This document shows positions 33,214 through 44,093 of a stretch of 64,000 nt of DNA, in pieces. The notes beneath the pieces are model-generated. The model worked only from the letters and a program-made list of their open reading frames with translations, was not told the origin of the DNA and searched no databases. The first letter of the stretch is position 1; each line of letters begins with the position of its first letter. The translations under genes were made by a program, and so were the position numbers. This stretch comes from Phyllosticta citriasiana (Eukaryota > Ascomycota > Dothideomycetes > Botryosphaeriales > Phyllostictaceae): the NCBI GenBank assembly GCA_038021145.1, contig JBBPHT010000012.1:930001-994000 (forward strand), written 5' to 3'.

Positions 33214-34152
33214 CTAAGTGAACTGGATATAGCCGATCCCACGGGTCCAATGTCTCCTGCGGTAGTTTCTGTTCCAAGCCGGGCCAAGATTCCACTTTCG
33301 GAGATTTTCGTCAGACCAATCGTTCAACAATGCTTCCAAGACGCCCTCGAGAGAATACACTGGTTGGCCGCTCAGGAGATCCTTTCGGGCGACCTCCTGG
33401 CGGCAGAACTTGTAGTCAGCATGTCGGCCATCGCGCAGATATGCTATGGCCAGGCAGCACGCCGCCTTCTTTTCCTCGTCGAGCACGTTCAGCGTCTTGA
33501 GCATGAGCTGGCGCACCATTGCGATCCTGAATGGCGGCCTCACCGCATCGCGATGACACGACCCGTGCGGACTCCAGAAAGAGTACTGAGTCTCGCAGAT
33601 GGGAATGCAGAGTTGGGCGCCGGGGTAGGCTTCCTTGTAGACGGCTGTTTGCGCGGCGTACGAGACGCGCACGTAGCCCTTTCTTGTCATACACCTCGTC
33701 TCGGGGGGCGTCGGCGGGAAGGGGTCGTGGCCCAGCAGCTGGAATTGCACCATCTCCCGAAACTTGGCAGTCGAGTCTTTGCGCGTGGGGTAAACTGCGT
33801 TCGTAAGGACTGCCGTCGCGTATCGTCATGTCAGTTGCTTGCCATGGTCCTGCCAGACGTTTTCCTCGACGTCGCGTCTTGATGGGCATGCGTAAACTCA
33901 CTCGCCAATTCGTCCAACATGTCTTGATACGCCTCCTCTTCGACCTGGGCCTTCTTAGCCTTTTTGCAGTCGTAAGTGGAGCATAGTTTCGGCTTCGACG
34001 CGTGGTTCCTGGGCAGACGCTGGTGAGTACATTTTACACGACACGAGGCAGTTGGTTGTGAGTACGCACCCCATCGTGGCAAGATACTGAATCAGAAACT
34101 TCGAATTTTGGAATTGGAGAGGGTTGGAAGAGCAGCGCACGTCTGCTGCCAT
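33214..34152 (-). CDS. Uncharacterised protein, three exons
   Basis: Exons 34070-34152, 33902-34008 and 33214-33809 join in phase to 261 residues; introns are GT-AG with strong donors (GTGCGT, GTGAGT). An in-frame Met at 34206 would add 18 residues. The protein has a Lys-rich stretch near 45 (DCKKAKKAQVEEE), then KFREMVQFQLLGHDPFPPTP, a Tyr/Cys-rich centre (AQLCIPICETQYSFWSPHGSC), and a helical region (LMLKTLNVLDEEKKAACCLA). No signal peptide or membrane segment. I do not recognise a family. It lies 250 bp downstream, in coding direction, of another minus-strand gene. Confidence 0.7.
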
Positions 34153-34401
34153 GGCGACTGCGACTCCATCGATACTTAAGGCCGCGCTGCCCTTGATATC
34201 ACGCACCCACGGTACGCTGCAGAAACATCGGCGAGGAGGAGTAGAGACAGAGAAAGTGGCATCCCTCTTTGTCCACTTCTCCTCCTTGTCAACCTGCCAA
34301 CGTCAACCATGTCACCGAACACCACCCCCTCGCTCGTCACAATCCTTGCCCAACCCAACTTTGGCTTGCTGCCCCTCGCTATCCTGTCTGCTGCGCTCTC
34401 T

Positions 34402-35821
34402 TCAAACATCGCGCACAGCTGTTTCCCACGGTCGATACATGGGCCTGGGTGGCCGCGTGTAGCGTCCAACAGGCGTGATGCCAGGAGGAAGCGCAGGAAC
34501 AGGCACGTCCGGCGGGGGAACCTGGATACCAAGGCCTCTGGGAACAGAACGGTAGGACGAGGTCGACCGTCCGCCATCGCTGTGCGCGTACGAAGAGCTC
34601 GTGCCGCCATGCCAGGTGGATTGACGCTGGAGGACACCACGGGATTGCTGCTGCTGCTGATGCTGGAACGACTGCTGCCTGGACAGCGAGTGGCCGCGCT
34701 GCATACTCGGCGGCCGTTGCCTCGCACTCGACGTAGCCGATGAAAAGGTCGACGACCTCCCCGCCAGCCGCAGCTTCTCGCCGCGTCGCAGGCGGTCCTT
34801 GAAGTCGGGGCCAAACATGCCGGCCATGGCCATGGACACCTCGCCCAGCAGCATATGCGTCAGACGGGCGCGGATCTGGACGTCGGCCGTGCTGTGGCGC
34901 CAGCTGTAGACCGAGGGCGTCGAAAAGACGCTCTCGTACAGCGGGATGAAGCTGAAGCCCGGCTCGCCTGCCGCGGTGAGGACGGTTCGCCGCGTCACGA
35001 GCCGCCCTACCCACCGCACGTCCCACTGGTTGCGGTCTACGCTGTATCCCTCGTTGAACGGCCGGATCGACACCTTGACCGATGTCTCGCCCGGGTGCAG
35101 AATCGCCGCGTAACCTGGACACATGTGTTAGATGCTGCCCTTGGAGACAGTCCCGTTGTTTTGAATGATACAAGCATCTAGGACAACGCACCCATAATCT
35201 CCTTCTCAAACGTCGAAATGTGCGCCTCGTTATACGGTACGACGAGGTTACTCCCAGTGGCGCCTCCCGCTCCTGCCGCCGCCGCCCTCTCTCCAGCCGC
35301 AGCAGTAATCACGCTGTCGGTGCGGCGATGCAGCGTCTTCTTCCCCGACCCAATTCCACTTCCATTAGCCGTCGGCGGCAAGGCGGGCAGCGCCGCGTTC
35401 TTGTTGCTGCGCACGCTTCGCGACGCAGTCGAGGCATCGCTGCTGTTCGAGTCCGGGATCGAAGGCGCCTTTGCTATCAGCCGGCGCCGCGGCGGAGTGG
35501 GCGCGCCCCCTTCGTCTGGGGTGCTGGGTCTCTTGCCGCAGCACGCTAGGCCCCCTGCTTTTCCTCCTCCTCTTTTTTGCTGCTGCTGCTGCTTCTTTCT
35601 CTGCTGTTGGGCCTTTTCTGTCGATGAGCTCTTATTTGGAGCAGACTCGGCGTTACTGCGCTGTGTGGTAAGTGAAAAGTTACGTGAAGACCCAACGTTA
35701 TGGTGAAGTGCGGTGGGGTAGACGTACAGGGGAGGGTGAGGGGGAAGGGGGAGAACAAGGGGGGGGGCAAAGAGGGGTAAAGAGGGGCAACAGGGTCTCG
35801 TCGGCCACACACATACCCCAT
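34402..35821 (-). CDS. Predicted N-myristoylated protein, unknown function
   Basis: Exons 35817-35821, 35192-35655 and 34402-35114 join to 393 residues. The first exon holds only five coding bases (ATGGG). Splicing through GTATGT to the acceptor at 35656 gives MGNAESAPNKSSS, a good N-myristoylation start (Gly2, Ser6), which implies membrane association. The next 130 residues are low-complexity: poly-Gln/Lys, a CCGKRP motif, and Ser/Ala-rich. A conserved-looking globular part follows at about 145-280 (PYNEAHISTFEKEIMGYAAI, then WVGRLVTRRTVLTAAG and a MLLGEVSMAMAGMFG helix). The tail is Gln/Ser/Pro-rich with another poly-Gln. The five-base first exon is inferred from splice signals and frame closure only; an acceptor five bases upstream would leave the start unresolved. 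Confidence 0.72.
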
Positions 35822-37113
35822 TTCAAAGCCGGTACCTAGTCGCCGCCACCGGGGTGGGAGTGATGATTCGAGAAAGCCAACAAGAGGAGGATAGGCGAGC
35901 GAGAGAAAGGAAGCGCAAAAAGCGCAAAAATGAAAAGGAGAAAAATGGAAAAAGGCCACGTAAGTCTCGTCCTCCGTCGCACCGGGTGGTATGGTATGTA
36001 TTAAGTGAATCTGCACCGGAGCCGCCTACCTAGTCGATGTTGACATTTGGGGCGACGACGGGTGACGGACGGGGTGATGGGATGGGATGGGGGGATGGTA
36101 GGGGGAAGCAAGCGGCGGGCGGACGCGCGCTCCACAAAAGCCTTTTGTGCAGGAGAGGAAAGGAGGAAGAGGAGAAGAAGGAGGAGGAGTGGCAGTAGTG
36201 GTCGAAAAAGGCACAGGTACAACTAAGCACGCAGACTATGTGACTGACAGCGGGACTAGGCGACAGGTACACATGCACGCACACAACGGGCATGCACAAG
36301 GAAGAAAGAAAGAAAGAATGAAAGAGAAGAAAAAGGCCTAGCTGGCTTTTCGTGGGAGAAGAAGGATTACGCGGGATCAGACTGAGTGATAGACAGCTAG
36401 CTTTGGTTCTTCGCTGGCACACGGCGGAAACCGACGCATGGAAGAGAACGAACGAACGAACGAACGAACGAACGAATGAATGAACGAACGAAGCCGACAG
36501 CAGGTGTTCTGGTCTCGAAGCAAGCACCCAAGCACCGAAGCACCTACATACATACATACATACGCAGCTGGCCCGCCCGGTTGTTGCGTACCAGGTCGGT
36601 AGGTAGGTATGTAGGAAGGTAGGTAGAACAACTCGCACGACGCACGACGCACGACACCCGACGCACGAGGCGGAGCGACGGATCCATGGGCGGGTGGGCC
36701 GGCCACCAACGAACGGTGAGTGAGCAGCAACAGCCAGCAACCAGCAACCAGCAACCGCAAAGCAAGAAGAGAGCGAGACGTTGGCCGCCGCCGCCGTCGG
36801 CCCGCACGCGGCCTTAGCACGTACGCACAGACTTAGACGCACCTGGTTGGCTGCACGGCTCCAGTCTCGTAGGTGGGTGGGTGAGGTGAGGTGAGGCGAC
36901 GCAGGACGGGATTATTGACTGTCTGGACCCACACCCGGACCTCAACACGGCACCGGGCAGGCATCTGTGCGGGAGCGCCGATCCGCATGGTACCAAAGTT
37001 CCCGAGTGACGTAAGGATGGATGGTCGCTGTGCATGGGCGGCGAAGGTGAGCGGAGGGTTGGCGTGCTGGTTATGTGGCGAACGAAGAAATCGAATGAAT
37101 GAACGAATGGACG

Positions 37114-37150
<37 letters not shown>

Positions 37151-37920
37151 AGAGGTAGGTGTCTTGGCTACCTAGGTATAGAGAATAAGCCCCCTCTTTT
37201 TCTTCGTTGCAGTTGCGTGCGCGGCGGCGTGTTGGCTGACCCCCTCCCTCCTTTTTCCTACCGTTCCTACCTACCTACCTACCTACACAACAACGGACGG
37301 CTGTCACCCTTGGGAAACGGAGACGATGCAGATGTAGATGTAGGTGCAGAAGCAGAAGCAGAAGCAGAAGCAGAAGCAGAAGCATAAGAGGGAGAGGAGA
37401 CAGCACCCACCCATGCACGACAGAGGCGGCAGCAGTCGTCCGTGAGTCCACGGCAGTTGGCCGTTGATGTCCGGTCTCCGTCTTACATCAACCTACATAC
37501 CCAACACCTCGACAACAACGGCCGAGGTGGTAGATTAGGTTACCGCGACATCCTTTCGAGGCTCGTGCGTGCATATGTGTCTTTCGGCCAGTCAACAGGA
37601 AGAAGGAGGAGGAGGGAGTGAGTACATTAGGAGCGGCGGGCAGTCATTCAGTCAGTCAGCGCCATGGTGTCAAGCTATTCCGCATCGAGTCCTGATCCGT
37701 CCCCAGTGCACTTCGTCTTGCCCGAACGAGCACCGTTGCAGGCAGGGCCTGGCCTGTGGGGCACACACAGCCTTCTGATTCTTCTTCTACATTTTTCTCC
37801 TCCTACACTATTTTCCCGTTGGTAGTCCCGTTGTTGATTTGCTTCCCTTCCCTTCCCTTCCCTCCCCTTCCCCCTCCCCGTACCGTAACCCCCTGACATC
37901 TAGCTCCCGTCCAACCTAAT
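35822..37920. other. Gene-poor stretch with dense microsatellites
   Basis: No coding region is supported. Repeats include (AACG)n at about 36446-36492, (ACAT)n near 36544-36562, (AGGT)n near 36597-36626, 12 CTG units at 37115-37150, and (AGAAGC)n at about 37347-37384, plus several ACCT and CCTTC runs. The many open frames are translations of these repeats. The lower end is the promoter and leader of the gene starting at 35821. Confidence 0.65.
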
Positions 37921-37990
37921 TCACCGCTGCTGGCTGCCGAGTAACCGCTTCTTCGCCGCGGCAGAGCTGCGTCGGCTGCTGCTGTTGCTG

Positions 37991-38539
37991 CTATTGCCGC
38001 GTTTTCCGTCTCACAGCCGCAGCACCAGCAGCACTCTGTACGCGTACTCTCCTCGTACACCACCTTTGCTGACGCTTGTCGTAGACAAGCTGCACGGCCC
38101 AGATGGGACGTGGGGAGGAGCGCGCCGACGATGATGATGAGCCAGTTTCATGATCGTTTACAGCAGTAGCTGCTGCTGCTGCTGCTGCTGCTGCAAGGCC
38201 GCCTTCGTGTCGTTGGCCGGGGCAATCGAGACTAATGGAGCCGTCCTCGAAGTGCAGTATTTGCGAGTAGACTGGAGCGAGCGCGAGACACACGTTAGGA
38301 ATTCATTCGGTGTTTCTCTTACGGGTCAGTGTTCGGGAATGCCTACTCAACATGTCGTGCGTGGAAAGTTGTGCAACGTGCTTTTCCTCGCTGGTGCGGC
38401 GAGCTGAGGGAGAGGACGAGGCGGACAAGGCGCGAGGTTTTGGCGGCGCCGAGCTAGCGATGCTGCGGATTGGTCGGGCACGGTAAGCCTTCTTGCCGTT
38501 ACGTGAGGTCGGGGATTCTCTTGCCCGGAATGCATACAT
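37991..38539 (-). CDS. Possible small Ser/Ala-rich protein, two exons
   Basis: Exon 1 (38323-38539) and exon 2 (37991-38271) are joined by a textbook 51-nt intron: GTAAGA donor, CTAAC branch site and CTCCAG acceptor. The product of 165 residues starts MYAFRARESPTSRNGKKAYR, is Ser/Pro/Arg-rich, then has LYSQILHFEDGSISLDCPG, a nine-Ala run from a GCA repeat, and PIWAVQLVYDKRQQR. A further GT-AG splice after that could instead end the gene at 37921 with a basic tail (SSAAAKKRLLGSQQR). It is supported mainly by the intron and the ordered segments in a repeat-rich area. No family recognised. Confidence 0.45.
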
Positions 38540-40766
38540 ACCCCATGTTTATTGTCGTAGCGGTGGCTGTGGTGGTGGTGCAGATGGGTCGTCGTGCAGT
38601 TGTCTCAGTCGTCGGAGTCTCGCAGGCAGGCGTGCAGAGGAAATCGGGAGCCAGACAGCGATTTTTTAAACTGCCTTTCCAAGGAAGCGAGCAGCAGGAG
38701 AGACTGACGGCCACTCAACAGACCCGACAGAGCAGACGTAGCCGTGGTTGAACTGTCCGGATTGCGTTTGGCTTGCGACTGCTCGCTACGGCCCGGTCCC
38801 GAGCATAATCTTGGCAGCCGAGTGTTGTGGTGGTGTTGGGGAACCAGAGCCAAGAATCCCAGCGACGATGACGACCGAGTATTGGCATTCCAGGGCGATT
38901 TGATCATCCCATTTTCTTCAGCACGAGCAAAGCGCCGGTCGCCCTAAGGTAGCTCGTTGGCCATGGTGGAGGATGAGGTCATCCCGAGGCATGCATCGTG
39001 AAACACGCTCCTGGACCAACCGCACACTCACAGTTCCGTAGCGGAGAAGGAGGGAAAGCCATCGTACACAACCTGAATCGCAGTCACGAAAAGAGATGGC
39101 TGGAATATAAGATGGGACGATGAGCGCCCAGATGGACCAAGGAAGCGCAAGATGTCGCAGCTGAATTTGTCCCCGAGTCAGCAGCCCGGCGGGAGCCAGG
39201 CGGATAGCATCAAGCTGAGATTCCACGGGCTCAGCCGCCCGTTCCGTGGACGGCAGTGACGAAATGGTCGAGAGTCTGGCCCCGCAGTCGTATCGGCGAG
39301 CGAGTAGGAGTGTTCGGATCATCGGGGACGACGACGTGGACGTGAAGAGGGAGTGGAAGGGCAGGGCTGCCCCTCATCGCTTAGCAGGAAGGCTTTGCTC
39401 CTTCGGCGTTAGCGTCTTGTGAAGCTGACAGCGACGACAAGACGACGTGACGTGATGGCAGCTCCCGTTGAAATTCTCCAGCCACCTCAAAAAACATCTG
39501 GCCCACCGGCAGCCGTCGTCGTCATATACTAACTCGTGAACACTGCCAGTCGCAGCATGGCATGCCGCCGCGGCACGCGCAAACCCTTGGCCGAGTGATC
39601 CGGGCCGTGGCTCAGCTGGGCTGCTCCCAGCGAGGCACGAGGCGCGGAATCGGCTCGCTCGAGGCACAGAAGACCGCTCGCCGGGCAGCAACACACCACC
39701 GCGGCGCCCCCTCCCTGGCCAAAAGGGTGCAACGGTCAGGGTGTCCCAGCCTGATGGCCGTGTCGGCAGGCAATTTTTAGAACTGCCTTGCTACCTGACC
39801 CGGCCTGCGTGCAAGCGTATCGACCTCTCAAACCCTTTTGGATTGCTTGCCATTGTCTTCCCGCCGACGTTGATTGCAGGGCTCATGTCATGGAGAGAAG
39901 CAGCCGTCGAATTTGCGTAATATCTCGGGCAGCGATTCACAAACGCTTCCGGACCGTGAGGCTTATCGCTGTGCTACGATGCCAAGTTGATGGCAGCAGT
40001 CCGTCTTGACGCTTTGGAAGCCCGAAACGAGAGCTATCCTCCCGATATAAGGCTAGGGGATCAAGTGACTGCTGACTTGGCATTTGGCAGGCGCACAATC
40101 CGTCGAGACGGCGCCTCACTTGACACCACCAAAGGCCAAGAAGGTCCCTGTTCTCTTGACGGCTCCCTGCCGACAGTAATGAGACGGGCAACGTCTCAGC
40201 GGGGGGCGGCGACGACGGCTCCATGGTATTATCGCAGCGGAGAAGAAGAATGTCGACCAAAAAGAATTTCTTGGGCGGCATGCCCTGGGCGGCGGCCCGC
40301 CGGGGATGAAGCATGATGACGGCTGTGGACGCGGGTTGGTTGGACGGAGCTCTATCCTTGCCCAAGCTCTTTGCCCAATTCGGAGAAGTGATTGACAGGG
40401 CAAGCAGGTCATGGGCAGTCTTCTTTTTCCCATGCGCTGCCATCACGCGGCATTTCCTCGATCCTCTCCGGATTCGCGCCTTTCCCCTTCGTTTTGGTCT
40501 GTTTTTCGAGCGCCATCGCCCGCTCACTTGTCTCAAATACGACGCCGTGGTGCCCTTACACCACCTTGTCGTGACCAAGGAAAACGCCAACTGCAAACTG
40601 TGCCGTGAACGAACGTTGTGGGGCACCTTCTGCAACTCCAATTCGCTCTGCGCGCAGCCTCACCTTTCCATCTGACATCTAGGAAACCGCGCATGAGCTG
40701 TTGGATCCCCTCTTCCAGCTGATTGCAACTCACCTTTTCCTTCGACTCTTTCTCTCTGCAAAAGTC
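38540..40766. other. Intergenic region, no gene seen
   Basis: 2.2 kb without a supportable coding region. Open frames on both strands overlap each other over 39900-40640 and look like chance in GC-rich DNA. No RNA gene, terminal repeat or transposon fragment noticed. Confidence 0.5.
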
Positions 40767-41786
40767 ATGGAGCGACGTCGGACAACCCGCGGCGCGACGC
40801 GCACGCACGCTCTCTTACTTCTCGTCATCGCGATCCTTGTTTGTGCAGTGTCCGCAGCACCAGAGCCAAAGGCAAACCCCGAAGCCATCGCCGACCCCGA
40901 GGCGCACCCCGAACCAAGACCAGCCGCTCTGCCAGAAGCAAATCCGGAAGCGCGACCAGAACCTGAGCCAGAAGCGAAACCCGAAGCCAAAGCCGAGCCA
41001 GAAGCAGAGGCAGACCCACAAGGCGCGACCGTCAACAACAATGGCAACACGTACGCGCCCTTCTCCGGAGCCATCTACATCGTCGGTGATGGAGGCACTC
41101 AGATTACGAGTGCGTCCCAGGCCCAGTGTCCCGCTGATGCTGGACAAAGCTGTAGCAGCATTGGCTATCCAAATTAGTGCGTATACCCGTCAATTCCCAG
41201 CTCTTGACCGAATGAACCAGAGAGGGAAGAAGAGCAAACAAGCAAATTCAAATCTGTGCGAACAACAAAGCTAACGCCAATCACTCACAGTTGCTGTCCA
41301 ACAAGTCACACCTGCCAGTTTGTGCAGCAGTCGGGTGTATGCGGCTGCTGCCCGAGCGGCTCCACCTGCTCTGGTCACGTCGATCAGTCGCAAATCAAGA
41401 CCGTCACCGTCACCGTCTACCAGACGCAGACGCAGTACGTTGGCAACCAGCCAAACACGGTATGCTGTGGAGGCGCCGTGGGAGGTGGAACCTACTACAC
41501 CACAACTCAACCCAATGCATACGTCGGTGCCGGCGGCGGGGGCTATCTTGGCAATAATGGCGGCAATCAGTACAATGGCTATTGCAGCACCATGTACGCG
41601 GAAGGCCCGGGCCTGCCGACGACGCGAGAGGGCGCTTGCGGAACAATTCTAATAGTCAATGACGCGCCAAGAATCGGAGGGGAAGGCGACAGGGGGTGGT
41701 ATGGTTGGGGTGTCCCGGTTCTTGCAGCTCTCAATCTCGCATTCGGAGGATTGGGTGTCGGACAGGCCAGGAGGTGGTTCGCATAA
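40767..41786 (+). CDS. Secreted Pro/Glu-rich and Cys-rich surface protein
   Basis: Exons 40767-41176 and 41291-41786 join to 301 residues; the intron splits a Tyr codon and creates GYPNYCCPT. Residues 13-32 are a signal peptide (HALLLLVIAILVCAVSAAP). A PEA/PEP/KPE low-complexity stretch follows to about 88. A Cys-rich part at about 115-175 has QCPADAGQSC, YCCPTSHTCQF and GVCGCCPSGSTCSG, then KTVTVTVYQTQTQ and a Gly/Asn/Tyr-rich region. The C-terminus is hydrophobic (VPVLAALNLAFGGLGVG) with a short basic end, compatible with a GPI signal or a single anchor. The CCP-x-C modules resemble those of fungal surface and wall proteins. Function unknown. Confidence 0.82.
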
Positions 41787-42035
41787 AAGGTACTCATTCG
41801 GGGTAGCGGCGTTCGGTGTCTTCGCTCTCCAGAAAAGAGAGAGCGCGGTGGCGTTTTGATCATACCATGGGTACGTGTTTGCACAGTTTGGTCGTCTGTA
41901 AATATGCTAGTTGAATTGCTCAAGCCTCTTGGACAGTGCTTTGACACTGTGCATGTAGAGACGGCAGTAAATCATGTCATTGCGTAGATTCGTCGTAATT
42001 TCTGCTGATCCAGAACGTTGAAAGAAGACATTGCT

Positions 42036-42847
42036 TTAGTTGCCTCTCTTGGCTTCCTCTTCCTCGTTGTTTGGGACCGAGACCATTTTGGGGACGCTGA
42101 CAGCATTGAGGCGACGGAAAGCCTGTGAAATGGGTCAGCAAATACTTGTTAGTCGCGAGGGGCTTTCCTCGCGTGTCCGTTTCCAAGCATCAACAATAGT
42201 GGGCGCAGCTTCAGAGCGTTACGCACCAGCCACGGCGTAGTTTCCCAGACCCAGCTCCAACACCAGAAGCCCCACGCAATGCTGTAGTTGGCCCACCAGA
42301 AGGGATTGGCCAGAGTCCAGACACTACTCACATTCGTAATGCTGCTGTCTGGCAACTTGCCATCCCACTTGTCCTCCACCCTGCTAATCTTGCCCGCATT
42401 GTCCGTGTAGATGTTTACCACCGACGCGATGACCGTTTCTTTCTTGATTCCCTTGAGAACGTAGCGTGTCTTGAGATCCATGACTATCGGGTTCCCGGCA
42501 GAGGTGACTTGATGCGACAGTCGCTCGATTTCAGCAAAAGCGCTCTGGAGGCCATACTACGACATGAGGTCGTGATTAGCGCGAGGCGCAGCAAAGGTGG
42601 TTGACCAGCGTACCCATTGCGGCTCATATTGTTGCCTACCCTGGGCCTGCGTCAAAGGGTCCTCAAACACGGCGTCGTCGGACCAAAGCCTGAGCTTAGC
42701 CAGGGAAGGGCGTCCAGCGAACAGATCCAAAATGCTGCCGACAATGGTCTTTTGCTGATCGGACAGTTCGACGCCTGGCTTCGTTTTGATGTCGGTGTTT
42801 TCAATGTTCAAGTTGTCTGCGACATCAGTCAGAGGTCCTAGGGGCAT
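42036..42847 (-). CDS. NTF2-like (SnoaL-type) fold protein
   Basis: Exons 42614-42847, 42227-42556 and 42036-42122 join to 216 residues, all junctions in phase. The first exon has a helix, then ILDLFAGRPSLAKLRLWSDDAVFEDPLTQAQGR, the opening of an NTF2/SnoaL-like cone fold. The second continues with TRYVLKGIKKETVIASVVNIYTD and ISRVEDKWDG, the fold's antiparallel strands. A Trp-rich segment (FWWANYSIAWGFWCWSWVWETTPW) follows and may sit in the membrane or form a hydrophobic cap. The tail is acidic (NNEEEEAKRG). No catalytic function can be assigned. Similar proteins are widespread and uncharacterised in Pezizomycotina. Confidence 0.82.
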
Positions 42848-43282
42848 TCGCTAGCCAGGGTTGGATTACCAGTAGACATGTTTGCGGAAGTGGTCGGACT
42901 ATACGGCAATCTGGTGAACGAAAACAAGGGTCTCGTAAGAGGTCGAATCGAGCGAGGAATCAATGGTCGCATGGGGAGAGTTGGAGAAGGGATGAGAAAG
43001 GCGCGCGTGTGAAAGCGGATGTAGTTGTAGCTGGGTGAACCTCAATCCCAGACGTCAGAGGCTCAGAGCTGGTTGCCCAAAACGGCCTAGGCCTTGCAGG
43101 AGTCGTGACGCAATGTTGGCGTTCCTTCGGAATCCATCGAAGGGAACAAGATTTCGATTACCCGAGATCCAGGAATGAACAAACCCAGGCGACTAAAGAT
43201 CGATGTCGTAAGAGGCCATGGGTCTGCTTTGCGTGACACGAAGCCAACTTGGGTGCTGCTGAACGCCTTTACCGCTCACTGC
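42848..43282. other. Intergenic region
   Basis: 435 bp between two minus-strand genes: promoter side of the NTF2-like gene and 3' flank of the deaminase gene. A short plus-strand frame overlaps it without coding features. Confidence 0.5.
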
Positions 43283-43819
43283 TCATGCGGGATTCTTTTC
43301 ATGGCCAGCCGTAGCGACCGCCAAAATTTCCTGTTCAAGTCCAGGTACATGCACACATTGGATACCGTTGGCCTCAAGTTTTGCACGTCCTTCGTTTTCT
43401 CCAACAAACTTTTCCGGCTCCTTGACCCCCAAGTATACTTTCTTGATGCCTCCCTTGCTGTTTGACCGTGTCTGGAGGATACGGTCGGCACAAGGCAGAT
43501 TGCCGCTCAACCGGAAGTTGCATGGCTCCATTGTGGTGTAGATGACAGTTTGCTCGGGAAGTATGTCGCCAATGCGCTCTTCTGTGACGTTGTTGGCCGC
43601 CGCGTATTTTTGCAAAGCGCATTGCTCCGCGTGAGTGTTGCCTTGGAGCTCAAGGGTGTAGCCGGTAGCCAAGATGTTTCCATTGCCCTCGTCTACCAGC
43701 AAAGCGCCGACACAGAAGTTGGTATGCTTGGGAGGAGACTTGAGAGCTTCGGCGAGGGCCAACCGCATGTAAGCTTTGTGGTCGAAAGAGGACGACGGGG
43801 CGATGGAACCGGGCGACAT
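43283..43819 (-). CDS. Cytidine/deoxycytidylate deaminase-fold enzyme, riboflavin-deaminase-like
   Basis: A single-exon gene of 178 residues with the zinc-dependent deaminase signature: NTHAEQCAL (His63 as zinc ligand, Glu65 as proton shuttle) and EPCNFRLSGNLPCADRIL (Cys100 and Cys110). The spacing PC-x9-C is that of the DRAP deaminase (Rib2/RibD-like) branch; PC-x2-C is usual in cytidine deaminases. This fits deamination of the pyrimidine intermediate in riboflavin synthesis, or a related paralog. KKVYLGVKEPEKFVGENEG and the start are as expected for a compact stand-alone deaminase. Substrate is a family-based inference. Confidence 0.87.
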   Translation of the reverse strand: MSPGSIAPSSSFDHKAYMRLALAEALKSPPKHTNFCVGALLVDEGNGNILATGYTLELQGNTHAEQCALQKYAAANNVTEERIGDILPEQTVIYTTMEPCNFRLSGNLPCADRILQTRSNSKGGIKKVYLGVKEPEKFVGENEGRAKLEANGIQCVHVPGLEQEILAVATAGHEKNPA

Positions 43820-44093
43820 TGTGAGAGCGATGCAGGTGCCAGCAATTACGAGGACGGCTTTTGTGATTCAGTAGAGCAATTAGCCAAGGTGAAAGACTGA
43901 ACGGTTGTGGGAGGTGCGGGGGTTGCCATAGAAGAGTCCACACGCGCCGGAGATAGGCTCACGTCAGTCGTCGACCCCCGACCCCGACGCGCCCCGGCAT
44001 CTTCGACGCGTCGCCCACATCATCCGCGAACCCAAACGTCACATCCTTAAGCAACAACCTCCCGTCCTCATATTCAACTTCTGCAAGCTCAAC

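Noticed and set aside
35849..37160. Many open frames with poly-Cys, poly-Leu or Thr/Glu repeats
   Set aside because: They translate microsatellites; frames on both strands are open for the same reason and lack starts, introns or ordered segments.
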